The notes: a model not told the origin generated them from the sequence alone. A DNA stretch of 62,031 nucleotides from Phenylobacterium sp. (GCF_030646615.1 NZ_JAUSLG010000092.1:1-62031); one strand, 5' to 3'; shown: positions 1 through 12,778, counted from the stretch's first letter. Numbers and translations: made by a program.

Positions 1-546
1 GCCGCCCGCTCGCACCCGGCGCCGACCCGGCAGGCCCGGGCCAAGCCGGCGCCGCGCAGGCCTGCGCCCGCGCCGCGGGACTATGCCCAACGCGGTCCTG
101 CGCCGTCGCAGGGCGAGGGCTATCGCCGCTACCAGGGTCCCGACATCGCCACCCGCGGGGGCTATGAGCGCCGCCAGGAGCAGTATGCCGGCGGCTATCA
201 GGACCAGCACCAGGGCCGATATCAGCAGCCGTATCGCGAGCAGCACCAGGGCCAATACCAGGAACAGTATCGCGAACATCGTCAGGAGCAGTATCAGGCG
301 CGTCGCCAAGAAGAGCAGCGCTACGCCTATGCGCCGCCGCCCCCGCCGCCGCCCCATGTGAGCGGCCGGGTGGAGCAGTACGACGCCTATAGCGAACAGC
401 GCAGCTATTCCCAGCAGTCCAGCGGCTACGTCCAGGGCGTGCCGGCCGGCCCCTGCTGCGGCGCGCCCCGGGTCCAGGCCGCCGGCCGTGACGCCGGCGG
501 CTATCTCACCTGGCCCGGCAAGAGCGCGCCTGCGCCTTACTACTGA
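1..546 (+). CDS. Gln/Tyr/Arg-rich low-complexity protein (5' end cut by the window)
   Basis: The frame is open from base 1 to a TGA at 544-546, so at least 181 codons of the C-terminal part are present and the start lies outside the window. The middle is an irregular repeat built from units such as YREQHQGQYQEQ and EHRQEQYQ, followed by a run of prolines and then a segment with YDAYSEQRSYSQQSSGY and PAGPCCGAPR. No catalytic domain is recognisable. The Tyr/Gln spacing and the GPCC motif resemble the secreted protein at 55722-56465, suggesting a shared family of low-complexity envelope or surface proteins. Whether this one has a signal peptide cannot be seen. Coding status is supported by the G/C-biased third positions and the coherent composition. 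Confidence 0.7.
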   Translation, partial: AARSHPAPTRQARAKPAPRRPAPAPRDYAQRGPAPSQGEGYRRYQGPDIATRGGYERRQEQYAGGYQDQHQGRYQQPYREQHQGQYQEQYREHRQEQYQARRQEEQRYAYAPPPPPPPHVSGRVEQYDAYSEQRSYSQQSSGYVQGVPAGPCCGAPRVQAAGRDAGGYLTWPGKSAPAPYY

Positions 547-590
547 GCCGCAGGGCTCACCCATCCATCTCAAATCCCGGGGGGGAGATT

Positions 591-701
591 ATGAGAATGC
601 GTTCGCCGAGCGGACCTCGCTTCAAGTGGTACGAACTGGCCGCCGCCGTGGTCTTCGCCAGCCTGGCCCTGGTGATGGCCAGGCTCGGGATCGTCTACTG
701 A
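591..701 (+). CDS. 36-residue single-pass membrane peptide
   Basis: ATG at 591 is preceded by a strong Shine-Dalgarno run (GGGGGGAG about 5-8 bases upstream), and the frame ends at TGA 699-701. The product has a basic N-terminus (MRMRSPSGPRFKWYE) followed by one hydrophobic helix (LAAAVVFASLALVMA). It lies 44 bases after the Gln/Tyr-rich gene on the same strand and may be co-transcribed with it. No family is recognised; the ribosome binding site and the positive-inside N-terminus are the reasons for calling it. Confidence 0.55.
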   Translation: MRMRSPSGPRFKWYELAAAVVFASLALVMARLGIVY

Positions 702-716
702 CCACCTGGCCGGGGT

Positions 717-2144
717 TCAGTTCCAGATCGGCGGGCGGCGGTCCTTCCAGGGCTGTTCCTTCTCCAGCTGGCCGGCCAGCCGATAGAGGGTCGCCTCGTC
801 GGCGAAGCGGCCGGTGAACATCATCCCCACCGGCAGGCCGTCCTGCGACTGCCAGAGCGGCAGGGACACCGATGGCTGGCCCGTGAAGTTGGCCGGCGGG
901 GTGGTCCCGTAGGTGGCCGCCTGACGTTTGTCGAACTCGCGGGTGTCGTCCATGTTCGGGTTGAGCCAGTCGATCCGGGGGGCCGGGGTGCTCATCACCG
1001 GGGTCAGATAGACATCGAAGTCCTCGAAGGCCGAGAGGATCTGGCGGTTCATCACCCGCAGCTGCTGGAAGCCCCAGAAGGCCTGCTGGCCGTTCAGGCG
1101 CTGGCCGGCCTCATAGCCGCGCCGGGCCAGGGGGCCCAGTTCGTCCGGCTCCGGTTCGCGGCCCAGCTTCTCCACCCAGCGGGCCACATTGGCCGAGAAG
1201 TTCGAGGCGCTGGCCAGACCCTGGGCGCGGTAGAGCAGCCGGTAATCGATGCCGAGGCCCTGCTCGAACACCTCGTGGCCCAGGCCTTTCAACAGCTCGA
1301 CGGTGCGCAGCAGGTGGCCCAGCATCTCATCGGGGATCGGCCGGCCGCTGGGGGTCTCGGCCGACCAGGCGATGCGCAGGCGGCCGGGGCTCTTCTCCAC
1401 CTCGGCCAGATAGGGCCCGTCCTTGGCCGGCGCCTGGAAGGGATCGCCGACCTGGGCGTAGCCGGTGGCGTCCAGCATGGCGGCGGAGTCCCGCACGGTG
1501 CGGCTGACCACATGGTGGACCGAGAAGCCCAGGGCGCCGTCCACCACCTCGCAGATCGGCGTCCGGTCCCGGGTGATCTTCATCCCCACCAGGCCGCAGC
1601 AGGCGGCGGGAATGCGGATCGAGCCCAGGCCGTCGCTGGCGTGGGCCAGGGGGACCATGCCGGCCGCTGTCGCCGAGGCCGCCCCGCCGGACGAGCCGCC
1701 GGAGATGTGGTCGGGGTTCCAGGGATTGCGGCAGGCGCCCAGCTGGTCGGAATTGGTGACGCCGGGAATGCCGAATTCCGGGGTGTTGGACTTGCCCAGC
1801 AGGACGACGCCGGCGGCGCGATAGCGGGCCACCAGTTCGCTGTCGGCGTCATCGGCGGCCACCTGGGCGAACCGGCTGCCGGACGTGCGGGGCCAGCCCT
1901 GCACCTGGGCGCCCAGGTCCTTGATCAGGAAGGGCACGCCCTTGAACGGCCCGTCGGGCAGGTCGCCGTCGGCGGTGGCGCGGGCCTCGTCATAGGCCTT
2001 GTGGACGACGGCGTTCAGCACGCCGTTGTGCCGCTCGATCCGCTCGATGGCGGCCTCGACCAGTTCAGCCGGGCTGACCTCGCCCTTGGCGACCAGGGCG
2101 GCGAGCCCCAGGCCGTCATGCTCGGCATATTCGGTGAAGGCCAT
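717..2144 (-). CDS. Amidase signature family hydrolase
   Basis: A 475-residue protein of the amidase signature family, which hydrolyses amide bonds with a Ser-cisSer-Lys triad. The Lys is in VPFLIKDLGA (about residue 75), the cis-Ser in SGGSSGGAASATAAG (about 150) and the nucleophile Ser in GSIRIPAACCGLVGMK (about 175). The family glycine pair before the nucleophile reads LG here, a mild deviation. No signal peptide is present, so it is probably cytoplasmic. ATG at 2144 has GGGAG upstream. The substrate cannot be told from sequence; GatA is unlikely because no gatB or gatC adjoins it. It stands alone, downstream of gyrB on the same strand. Confidence 0.88.
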   Translation of the reverse strand: MAFTEYAEHDGLGLAALVAKGEVSPAELVEAAIERIERHNGVLNAVVHKAYDEARATADGDLPDGPFKGVPFLIKDLGAQVQGWPRTSGSRFAQVAADDADSELVARYRAAGVVLLGKSNTPEFGIPGVTNSDQLGACRNPWNPDHISGGSSGGAASATAAGMVPLAHASDGLGSIRIPAACCGLVGMKITRDRTPICEVVDGALGFSVHHVVSRTVRDSAAMLDATGYAQVGDPFQAPAKDGPYLAEVEKSPGRLRIAWSAETPSGRPIPDEMLGHLLRTVELLKGLGHEVFEQGLGIDYRLLYRAQGLASASNFSANVARWVEKLGREPEPDELGPLARRGYEAGQRLNGQQAFWGFQQLRVMNRQILSAFEDFDVYLTPVMSTPAPRIDWLNPNMDDTREFDKRQAATYGTTPPANFTGQPSVSLPLWQSQDGLPVGMMFTGRFADEATLYRLAGQLEKEQPWKDRRPPIWN

Positions 2145-2233
2145 GGCCCAACTCCCTGCCGGTGTCCGGCTCTCGTTTCCTCAGGAGCCGAAGAGTTCAG
2201 GAGTTGCCGCGGCCTGTCCAGGGCCTGGGGGCG

Positions 2234-5825
<3,592 letters not shown>

Positions 5826-5889
5826 GCAAGGCTCATAGCCGGTTTCCGCATCCGGAGCGAAGTCTCCGGTCGGTCACGGCGCATAATCA

Positions 5890-5907
5890 CATAAGGATAT
5901 CTTTATG
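5890..5907. promoter_or_regulatory. Candidate operator dyad upstream of metE
   Basis: CATAAGGATATCTTTATG is an 18-base near-palindrome: the half-sites CATAAGGAT and CATAAAGAT differ at one base. It sits just upstream of the likely metE -35 element and between divergent recF and metE. Such a site suits a dimeric regulator. ArsR-type SahR-like regulators of methionine genes are one possibility, but I cannot confirm the match to any known motif. Confidence 0.45.
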
Positions 5908-5913
5908 CGACCC

Positions 5914-5942
5914 TTGACACGGGTTCCGTTCTCGGCTTAGGT
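5914..5942 (+). promoter_or_regulatory. Probable metE promoter
   Basis: TTGACA (5914-5919) is followed after 17 bases by TTAGGT (5937-5942). The -35 is perfect and the -10 poor. The position fits: transcription would begin near 5949, directly before the cobalamin riboswitch. Confidence 0.5.
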
Positions 5943-5949
5943 GACAGGG

Positions 5950-6140
5950 TCGCGGTTCTGCGGGTCTTCGGGCCCGGAGCTAAGAGGGAATCCGGTGAGG
6001 GTCTTGCCATGCCCCGACTCCGGAGCTGTCCCCGCAACTGTAAGCGGCGAGCGGCTGTCGATCGTGTCACTGACGGAAACCCCGTCGGGAAGGCCAGACA
6101 GCCGCTTCGACCCGTGAGCCAGGAGACCTGCCGCGTCAGA
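5950..6140 (+). ncRNA. Cobalamin (AdoCbl-class) riboswitch
   Basis: The characteristic elements occur in order: GGGAATCCGGTG (about 5986-5997), CGGAGCTGTCCCCGCAACTG followed by TAAGCGG (about 6021-6047), GGGAAGGC (about 6088) and the B12 box AGCCAGGAGACCTGCC (6117-6132). It lies in the metE leader, so cobalamin is expected to shut off the B12-independent methionine synthase. The expression platform must lie in the next 300 bases; no clear U-tailed terminator was found, which leaves control of translation or Rho-dependent termination open. Confidence 0.95.
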
Positions 6141-6434
6141 TAACGTCCTCGGGCGGGGGGTCCCGGCGGGTCGCATCGTGCGCACGCCCGGACTCTCGTC
6201 TTGCGGCGATCCTGCGCTCGTCCGCACCTGCCGCAAAAGCCTCCGTCCTGTCCTTGACCTGAACGGGAGGCCGCCGTGGCGCCTTCGCCAGAGCCGAAGC
6301 TGATCCCGACCCCACGTCGAATGCGATGGGGCCGTCGGCGTCCTTAAGCCGTCGGCCCGCCGCGTCCAGACCTCCCTCCAGATCCCAAACTTCAAAATCC
6401 CGCCTGCGCGCGCTGCGCCGGCGAAGGAGATCCC
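6141..6434 (+). other. Long metE leader between riboswitch and start codon
   Basis: About 290 bases with no supported gene. It contains several GC-rich potential hairpins, and the Shine-Dalgarno GAAGGAGA lies a few bases before the metE ATG. An inverted segment near 6403-6425 (CGCCTGCGCGCGCTGCGCCG) lies just before that site and could occlude it. The mechanism of the B12 switch probably resides here. Confidence 0.4.
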
Positions 6435-8747
6435 ATGCCTGCTGCTCAACCCGTCCTGGTCGCCAATCTCGGCTTTCCCCGCATCGGTCCCCGCCGCCAG
6501 CTCAAGACCGCCCTCGAACGCTTCTGGTCCGGCCGCCTGGACCCGGCCGGCCTTTTGCAGACCGCCGCCGACCTCCGCCGCGAAGGCTGGGCCCGGCAGG
6601 CTGAACTGGGGGTCGATATCCTGCCCAGCAACGACTTCTCCCTCTACGACCAGGTGCTCGACGCCACCCTGATGGTCGGCGCCGTCCCGCCGCGCTTCGC
6701 CGGCGCCCAGGGGCTGGAGCTTTATTTCGCCATGGCCCGGGGGGCGAGGTCGGGCGAGCAGGAGACCGGCTGCTGCGGCCAGGACGCTGTGGCCTGCGAG
6801 ATGACCAAGTGGTTCGACACCAATTATCACTATCTCGCCCCCGAGGTGGCCGCCGGCCAGACCTTCGCCCTGGCCTCCACCAAGCCGGTGGATGACTTCC
6901 TCGAGGCCCGCGTCCAGGGCCATCACACCCGGCCGGTGCTGATCGGCCCGGTGACCTGGCTGAAGCTGGCCAAGGCCCGGGACGGCTCGGACCCCCGCGA
7001 CCTGCTGGACGCCGTGACGCCGGTCTATGGGGAGATCCTGCGGCGGCTGGCGGCGGCCGGCGCCGACTGGGTGCAGATGGACGAGCCGGCCCTGGCGCTG
7101 GACCTCGACGAGATCGACCGGGCCGCCTTCGCCCGCGCCTATGCGGCGCTGGATGAGGCCGCCCCGGGGCTGAAGCTGATGCTCACCCCCTACTTCGCCG
7201 CCCTGGACGACAATCTCGACCTGGCCCTGTCCCTGCCCGTGGCGGGGCTGCATCTCGACCTGGTGCGGGGGCCGGGCGATCTGGATCAGGCGTTGGCCAA
7301 GGCCCGTCCCGATCTCGTCCTGTCGCTGGGGGTGGTGGACGGGCGCAACGTCTGGCGCGCCGACCTCTCCGCCCTGCTGGACCAGCTGGAGCCGGTCGTG
7401 GCCAGCGGCCGGCCGATCCTGCTGGCGCCGTCCTGCGCCCTGCTGCACGCCCCCATCGACCTGGGCGCCGAGACCAGGCTCGATCCCGAGGTGGCCAGCT
7501 GGCTGGCCTTTGGCGTGCAGAAGCTGGAGGAGCTGGCCCTCCTCGCCCGCGCCCTGAACGAGGGCCGGGCGGTGGTCGCCGACGCCCTGGCCGCGTCGGA
7601 CGCCGCCCAGGCCGCCCGCCGGACCTCGCCCAGGGTGCGCGATGGGGCGGTCCAGGCGCGGATGGCGGCGGTGACGCCACAGATGGCCGACCGGGCCGCG
7701 CCGGTGGCCGAGCGCCTGGCCCTGCAGGCCAAGGCCCTGAAGCTGCCGCCCTATCCTACCACCACCATCGGCTCCTTCCCCCAGACCCAGGCGGTGCGCA
7801 AGGCCCGGGCCGATGAGGCCAAGGGACGCCTGGAGCCCGGCGCCTACCAGGCCTTCCTGGAGGATGAGACCCGCATGGCGATCCGCTGGCAGGAGAGCGT
7901 CGGCCTCGACGTGCTGGTGCATGGGGAGTTCGAGCGCAACGACATGGTGCAGTATTTCGGCGAGCAGCTGTCGGGCTTCGCCTTTACCGAACATGCGTGG
8001 GTGCAGTCCTATGGCTCACGCTGCGTACGCCCGCCGATCATCTATGGGGATGTGGCCAGGCCCCGTCCGATGACCGTCGACTGGTGGCGCTACGCCCAGT
8101 CCCTGACCACGCGGCCGATGAAGGGGATGCTGACCGGGCCGGTGACCATCCTGCAGTGGTCCTTCGTCCGCGACGACATTCCGCGCCAGGAGACCTGCCG
8201 CCAGATCGCGCTGGCCATCCGCGACGAGGTGGCCGACCTGGAGGCGGCCGGCGCGGCGATCATCCAGATCGACGAGGCGGCCCTGCGCGAGGGCCTGCCG
8301 CTTCGCCGGGCGGCGCAGGCTGCGCATCTGGACTGGACGGTGGCCTGCTTCCGCCTCAGCGCCGCGGTGGCGGGCCCTGCGACCCAGGTCCACACCCACA
8401 TGTGCTATTCAGAGTTCAACGAGATCATCGACGCCATCGGCCAGATGGACGCCGACGTCATCTCCATCGAGACGGCGCGCTCACAGATGGAGCTGCTGGA
8501 GGCTTTTGCGGATTACCGCTACCCGGCCCAGATCGGGCCTGGCCTCTATGATATCCACTCGCCCCGCGTGCCGTCGGCAGGGGAGATGGCCGATCTGCTG
8601 CGCCTGGCTGGCCAGCGCCTGTCGGCCGAGCAGCTGTGGGTCAATCCCGACTGTGGCCTGAAGACCCGCGGCTGGGCCGAGGTGAAGCCCGCCGTGGCCG
8701 CCATGGTCGAGGCGGCCCGGCGTCTTCGGGCCGAGGCCGAAGCCTAG
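6435..8747 (+). CDS. metE: Cobalamin-independent methionine synthase
   Basis: A 770-residue 5-methyltetrahydropteroyltriglutamate-homocysteine methyltransferase catalysing the last step of methionine synthesis with a catalytic zinc. The N-terminal barrel starts NLGFPRIGPRRQLK; the C-terminal barrel starts near PTTTIGSFPQT. Zinc ligands are visible in VHTHMCYSEFNE (His and Cys near residues 655-657) and NPDCGLKTRG (Cys near 738). The upstream cobalamin riboswitch agrees with use only when B12 is scarce, implying a B12-dependent MetH elsewhere. It ends 4 bases from the end of convergent dnaN. Its position between dnaN and recF looks like an insertion into an ancient replication cluster. Confidence 0.97.
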   Translation: MPAAQPVLVANLGFPRIGPRRQLKTALERFWSGRLDPAGLLQTAADLRREGWARQAELGVDILPSNDFSLYDQVLDATLMVGAVPPRFAGAQGLELYFAMARGARSGEQETGCCGQDAVACEMTKWFDTNYHYLAPEVAAGQTFALASTKPVDDFLEARVQGHHTRPVLIGPVTWLKLAKARDGSDPRDLLDAVTPVYGEILRRLAAAGADWVQMDEPALALDLDEIDRAAFARAYAALDEAAPGLKLMLTPYFAALDDNLDLALSLPVAGLHLDLVRGPGDLDQALAKARPDLVLSLGVVDGRNVWRADLSALLDQLEPVVASGRPILLAPSCALLHAPIDLGAETRLDPEVASWLAFGVQKLEELALLARALNEGRAVVADALAASDAAQAARRTSPRVRDGAVQARMAAVTPQMADRAAPVAERLALQAKALKLPPYPTTTIGSFPQTQAVRKARADEAKGRLEPGAYQAFLEDETRMAIRWQESVGLDVLVHGEFERNDMVQYFGEQLSGFAFTEHAWVQSYGSRCVRPPIIYGDVARPRPMTVDWWRYAQSLTTRPMKGMLTGPVTILQWSFVRDDIPRQETCRQIALAIRDEVADLEAAGAAIIQIDEAALREGLPLRRAAQAAHLDWTVACFRLSAAVAGPATQVHTHMCYSEFNEIIDAIGQMDADVISIETARSQMELLEAFADYRYPAQIGPGLYDIHSPRVPSAGEMADLLRLAGQRLSAEQLWVNPDCGLKTRGWAEVKPAVAAMVEAARRLRAEAEA

Positions 8748-8751
8748 AGCT

Positions 8752-9870
8752 CTAGACCCGCAGGGGCATCAGCACATACTGGACGTCGCCGTCGCTCGGA
8801 TCGAGCACCAGGGCTGGATCGTTGGGGCCGCCGAAGCGGAACTCGGCCTCCGGCGCGGTGATCTGGTCGGTGACGTCCAGGATGTAGCGGGCGTTGAAGG
8901 ACAGCTCGAAGGATTCGCCGGAATAGTCGGCCTCGATCTCCTCCACCGCCTGGCCGGCCTCCATGTTGCGGACGGTCAGGATGATGCGGCCGGGCTCGAT
9001 GGCCATGCGCACCGAGCGGCTCTTTTCGGCCGAGATGGTGGCCACCCGGTCGACGGCCTTGGCGAACAGCTTGTTGTCCACCCGCAGGATGCGGTCGTTG
9101 TCCTTGGGGATCACCCGCCCATAGTCGGGGAAGGAGCCGTCGATGACCTTGGAGGTCAGCGCCGTGGCGCCCAGCTCGAACCGCACCTTCTGGGGCGAGA
9201 GCTGCAGGTCGATCTGCTCGCCGGCGTCGTCCAGCAGGCGACGGGCCTCGCCAATGGTCTTGCGCGGCACGATCACGCCCGGCGCGCCCACCGAGCCTTC
9301 CGGGGCGGGCATTTCGGCCAGGGCCAGTCGGTGGCCGTCGGTGGCCACGGCGCGCAGCTTCTGGATGCCGCCGTCATTGACCACGTGCAGATAGAGGCCG
9401 TTGAGATAGTAGCGGGTCTCCTCGGTGGAGATGGCGAAGCGGGTCTTGTCGATCAGGCGGATCAGCTCGTTCACATCGACGCCGATACGGGCCGACAGGC
9501 CTTCGGCCGACATGACCGGGAAGTCGCCGGCCGGCAGCACCGGCAGGTTGAAGCGCGAGCGTCCGGCCTGGACCGTCAGGCGGGGATCCTCGCCGGTGAA
9601 GCTCAGGGAGACGTCGGCCCCCTCGGGCAGCTTGCGGACGATCTCATAGAGGGTGTGGGCCGGCGCGGTGATCTGACCGGGCTGATCGACCTGGGCCAGG
9701 GCCTCGTCGATGATCTCCAGGTCCAGGTCCGTGGCCGAGAAGCTCAGCCGCTCGCCCTCGGCCGAGAGCAGCACATTGGACAGGATCGGGATAGTGTTGC
9801 GGCGCTCGACGGCGCTCTGCACGTGACCCAGCGCCTTCAGGAGCGCCGCCCGTTCGATGGTAAGCTTCAT
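8752..9870 (-). CDS. dnaN: DNA polymerase III beta sliding clamp
   Basis: A 372-residue ring-forming processivity clamp. The three repeated clamp domains are recognisable, beginning MKLTIERAALLKALGHVQ with NTIPILSNVLL, and ending with the family tail VLMPLRV that forms part of the peptide-binding pocket. It is transcribed away from grpE/hrcA in the same direction, with 128 bases to grpE. A GC-rich hairpin precedes the start, and a GGAGG lies about 15 bases upstream of ATG 9870, farther than usual. Confidence 0.97.
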   Translation of the reverse strand: MKLTIERAALLKALGHVQSAVERRNTIPILSNVLLSAEGERLSFSATDLDLEIIDEALAQVDQPGQITAPAHTLYEIVRKLPEGADVSLSFTGEDPRLTVQAGRSRFNLPVLPAGDFPVMSAEGLSARIGVDVNELIRLIDKTRFAISTEETRYYLNGLYLHVVNDGGIQKLRAVATDGHRLALAEMPAPEGSVGAPGVIVPRKTIGEARRLLDDAGEQIDLQLSPQKVRFELGATALTSKVIDGSFPDYGRVIPKDNDRILRVDNKLFAKAVDRVATISAEKSRSVRMAIEPGRIILTVRNMEAGQAVEEIEADYSGESFELSFNARYILDVTDQITAPEAEFRFGGPNDPALVLDPSDGDVQYVLMPLRV

Positions 9871-9998
9871 GTTGCGGTCCGAACCTCCATGCGCCGGAAG
9901 GGCGATTCCCCGGCGCCCCCCGATGGAAGGGACTTGGGACTTTACTCATTTGCTGGGCAGGCGAAAGCCCCTGGCGCTTGGACCAGGAGCTTATCCGG

Positions 9999-10619
9999 TC
10001 AGGCCTTGGTGTCGACGGAACCGCCAGCCTCGCCGCTGTCGCTCGCCGCATAGGGATTGCCGCCGGCGCCATCACCCTGCGGGGCGCCAGCCTCGGGGCC
10101 GGAGCCCTTGGCCGCCACCACCACCATGGCCGGGCGCACGATGCGGCCAAACAGCTCATAGCCGGTCTGCAGCACCTGCAGGACGCCGCCGGCGCCGATG
10201 TCCTCGGCGGACTGCTCCATCATCGCCTGGTGCTTGTGGGGGTCGAACTTCTCGCCGCGGGGCGGGTCGATCTTTTTCAGGCCATTGCCTTCGAAGGCGG
10301 TCTGCAGGGCCTTCTCGGTCATCTCGACCCCGAGCACGAAGTTCTTCACCGCAGGATCGTCAAGATCGGCCGGCGCCGCGGCGGTGGCGCGCGACAGGCT
10401 GTCGGCGGCGCTCAGCAGATCGCGGGCGAACTTCTGGATGGCGTAGGCCCGCGCATCGTTGGCCTCGCGCTCGGCCCGGCGCTTGGTGTTCTCGGCCTCG
10501 GCGGCGAAGCGGAGCACCTGCTCCTTGAGGGCGGCGTTCTCGGTCTTCAGGGCCTCCATCATCTCGATGGCGGCGTCGGCGACGGCTTCAGTTTCGGCCG
10601 GCGTGTGATCGTCGGACAT
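9999..10619 (-). CDS. grpE: GrpE nucleotide exchange factor
   Basis: A 206-residue co-chaperone that releases ADP from DnaK. The N-terminal long helix (ENAALKEQVLRFAAEAEN, then TKRRAEREANDARAYAIQ) and the family signature region FDPHKHQAMMEQ with YELFGRIVRPAMVVVAA are clear. The C-terminal tail is Gly/Ala-rich. It starts 10 bases after the hrcA stop, which indicates one heat-shock operon, as in Caulobacter. Confidence 0.96.
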   Translation of the reverse strand: MSDDHTPAETEAVADAAIEMMEALKTENAALKEQVLRFAAEAENTKRRAEREANDARAYAIQKFARDLLSAADSLSRATAAAPADLDDPAVKNFVLGVEMTEKALQTAFEGNGLKKIDPPRGEKFDPHKHQAMMEQSAEDIGAGGVLQVLQTGYELFGRIVRPAMVVVAAKGSGPEAGAPQGDGAGGNPYAASDSGEAGGSVDTKA

Positions 10620-10629
10620 GCTTCTTTCC

Positions 10630-11697
10630 TTACGCGTTCATCACCTGGCCCAGAACCTTGGCGGTGTAGTCCACCAACGGAATGATCCGGGCGTAGTTCA
10701 GGCGGGTCGGGCCGATCACCCCGATCGCGCCCAGAACCTTCTGTCGGCCCGTCATATAGGGTGCGGCGATGACGGAGGAACCCGAAAGCGAGAAGAGTCG
10801 TGTTTCGGCGCCGATGAAAATGCGCACGCCCTGGGCCTCGCGCACCCCGTCCAGCAGGCCGATCAGCTGTTCCTTCTGCTCCAGATCATCGAACAGCATC
10901 CGGACCCGCTCCAGATCCTCAAGCGCCTCGCGGTCGCCCAGCAGATTGGCCCGGCCCCGCACGATCAGGGCGCGGTCGGAGCCCTCGCCCCCGCCCCAGG
11001 CGGCCAGGCCGTCTTCGACCAGCCGGGCGGTCTTGGCGTCCAGCTCCCGGCGGGAGCGGTCCAGGTCCAGGCTGACCTCGCTGCGGGCGTCGTCCAGGGT
11101 CTTGCCGCGCAGCTTGGTGTTGAGGAAGTTGGAGGCCTCCTGCAGGGAGGAGGGCGTCACCCCGGCGCCGAGCGCCATCAGGCGGTTCTCCACCACCCCG
11201 TCCTCGAAGACCATGACCGCCAGGGCCTGGTCGCCGCCCAGCGCCACGAACTCCACATGCTTGACCTCGGCGTCGCGCACCGGCGTCACCACCACGCCGG
11301 CCCCGCCGGCCAGGCCCGACAGCAGGGACGAGGCCTCGTTCAGGGCCTCCTCGAAGCTGCGGCCCTGCACCCGCAGGCGCGTCTCGATCAGCCGCCGCTC
11401 ATCCTCCCCCACATCGCCGACCTCGAGCAGGCCGTCGACGAACAGGCGCAGGCCCGCATGGGTCGGCAACCGCCCGGCGCTGATGTGCGGCGCACCCAAC
11501 AGGCCGAGCTGTGTCAGGTCCTGCATGGTGTTGCGGATGGAGGCGGGCGACAGGGAGACGCCGCCCCGGGACAGGGTGCGCGAGCCCACCGGTTCACCGG
11601 TCTCCAGATAGCTCTCGACGATGCGGCGGAAGATGTCGCGCGCCCGCTCGTCCAGTTCGGCGAGCGAAGGCCCGCGGGAGAGCAGTGGTGTGTTCAC
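10630..11697 (-). CDS. hrcA: Heat-inducible transcription repressor HrcA
   Basis: A 355-residue repressor that binds CIRCE elements of groESL-type operons. The N-terminal winged helix has [34 protein letters not shown] and the family motif [19 protein letters not shown], followed by the GAF-like domain. The start is GTG at 11697. It is the first gene of hrcA-grpE and is divergent from rph. No CIRCE inverted repeat (TTAGCACTC-N9-GAGTGCTAA) is present in its own upstream region, so autoregulation by CIRCE is not indicated. Confidence 0.96.
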   Translation of the reverse strand: MNTPLLSRGPSLAELDERARDIFRRIVESYLETGEPVGSRTLSRGGVSLSPASIRNTMQDLTQLGLLGAPHISAGRLPTHAGLRLFVDGLLEVGDVGEDERRLIETRLRVQGRSFEEALNEASSLLSGLAGGAGVVVTPVRDAEVKHVEFVALGGDQALAVMVFEDGVVENRLMALGAGVTPSSLQEASNFLNTKLRGKTLDDARSEVSLDLDRSRRELDAKTARLVEDGLAAWGGGEGSDRALIVRGRANLLGDREALEDLERVRMLFDDLEQKEQLIGLLDGVREAQGVRIFIGAETRLFSLSGSSVIAAPYMTGRQKVLGAIGVIGPTRLNYARIIPLVDYTAKVLGQVMNA

Positions 11698-11858
11698 GAT
11701 CGGCGGCCAGGGCCTTGTGTGATGTGAGCGAGTTGCGGGCGGCCCATGGACGGGCCGGTTGGTTTTTAGGATAAGCGCGCGCCACGTCCGTGCAAGTCGC
11801 GCCGCGCCTGTGCGGCCTCGATACCACGTCCGATACGACCTCAGGAAAGGTTCTCGCC

Positions 11859-12575
11859 ATGCGTCCTTCGCAACGCGCCCCCGACATGCTGCGCGCCGTC
11901 ACCCTGGAGACCGGGGTGAACCGCTATGCCGAGGGCTCCTGCCTGGTCAGCTTCGGCCACACCAAGGTGCTGGTCACCGCCAGCCTGGAGGAGGGCGTGC
12001 CCCCCTTCCTGCGCGGCCGCGGCCAGGGCTGGGTGACGGCCGAGTACGGCATGCTGCCGCGGGCCACCCACACCCGGGGCCGCCGCGAGGCCGCCCAGGG
12101 CAAGCAGTCGGGCCGCACCCAGGAAATCCAGCGCCTGATCGGCCGCTCCCTGCGGGCCATCACCGACATGAAGGCGCTGGGCGAGCGGCAGATCTCCATC
12201 GACTGCGATGTGATCCAGGCCGATGGGGGCACCCGCACCGCCTCCATCACCGGCGCCTGGGTCGCCCTGCGCCTGGCCACCCGCTATCTGATGGACGAGG
12301 GCGTGATCACCGCCGACCCCATCCTCGACCAGGTGGCGGCCGTCAGCTGCGGCGTCCACCAGGACCTGCCAGTGCTCGACCTGGACTATGAAGAGGATTC
12401 CGACGCCGAGGCCGACGCCAACTTCGTACTGACCGGGGCCGGCGACATCGTCGAGATCCAGGCCACCGGCGAGAAGCGCGGCTTCACCCAGGGGGAGTTC
12501 GACGCCCTGTTCGGCCTGGCCCGCAAGGGCATGGGCGAACTGTTCGAGATGCAGCTGGCCGCCGTCGCCCGCTGA
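11859..12575 (+). CDS. rph: Ribonuclease PH
   Basis: A 238-residue phosphorolytic 3' exoribonuclease trimming tRNA precursors. Motifs include [45 protein letters not shown] and [23 protein letters not shown] 11859 is chosen because AGGAAAGG precedes it by about 8 bases; the frame extends upstream to 11790 without homology-like content. It is divergent from hrcA, as in Caulobacter. Confidence 0.96.
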   Translation: MRPSQRAPDMLRAVTLETGVNRYAEGSCLVSFGHTKVLVTASLEEGVPPFLRGRGQGWVTAEYGMLPRATHTRGRREAAQGKQSGRTQEIQRLIGRSLRAITDMKALGERQISIDCDVIQADGGTRTASITGAWVALRLATRYLMDEGVITADPILDQVAAVSCGVHQDLPVLDLDYEEDSDAEADANFVLTGAGDIVEIQATGEKRGFTQGEFDALFGLARKGMGELFEMQLAAVAR

Positions 12576-12610
12576 GGGGCAGGTCGGCGGGGACTCCCGT
12601 CCTCGCGACC

Positions 12611-12711
12611 CTACCCCCGTCACCCTCGGACTTGATCCGAGGGGCCATGCGCACGGCGTCCGGCTCGGTGTTCATGGATGGTCGGGTCAAGCCCGACCAT
12701 GACGGGGGTAG
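12611..12711. repeat. REP-like palindromic intergenic element
   Basis: A 101-base element is bounded by a perfect 12-base inverted repeat, CTACCCCCGTCA (12611-12622) and TGACGGGGGTAG (12700-12711). Inside are two perfect 8-bp hairpins with 5-base loops: CCCTCGGA-CTTGA-TCCGAGGG (12623-12643) and TGGTCGGG-TCAAG-CCCGACCA (12679-12699). The paired-hairpin layout is that of alphaproteobacterial REP/BIME-type sequences. It lies in the 3' flank of rph. Confidence 0.75.
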
Positions 12712-12741
12712 GGAGCTATGCGCCTCAGCCCCCCGAAATGC

Positions 12742-12778
12742 AGAACGGCCGGATGCGGGGTGCGCATCCGGCCGTTCT
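12742..12778. terminator. Strong hairpin, probable bidirectional terminator
   Basis: AGAACGGCCGGATGC pairs perfectly over 15 bp with GCATCCGGCCGTTCT around a 7-base loop. The flanks are pyrimidine-rich on the plus strand (TCTGTCTC) but have no true T run. It sits between the 3' ends of rph (plus) and the small gene at 12820-12927 (minus). Confidence 0.6.

Noticed and set aside
717..2144. GatA subunit of the amidotransferase
   Set aside because: No gatB or gatC is adjacent and the GG before the nucleophile Ser is changed to LG; a general amidase is the safer call.
5937..7994. A 685-codon open frame on the minus strand across the riboswitch and metE
   Set aside because: It runs through a clear cobalamin riboswitch and antisense to metE; composition is shadow-like.
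11698..11858. Possible CIRCE element upstream of hrcA
   Set aside because: I looked for TTAGCACTC-N9-GAGTGCTAA or close variants and found none.
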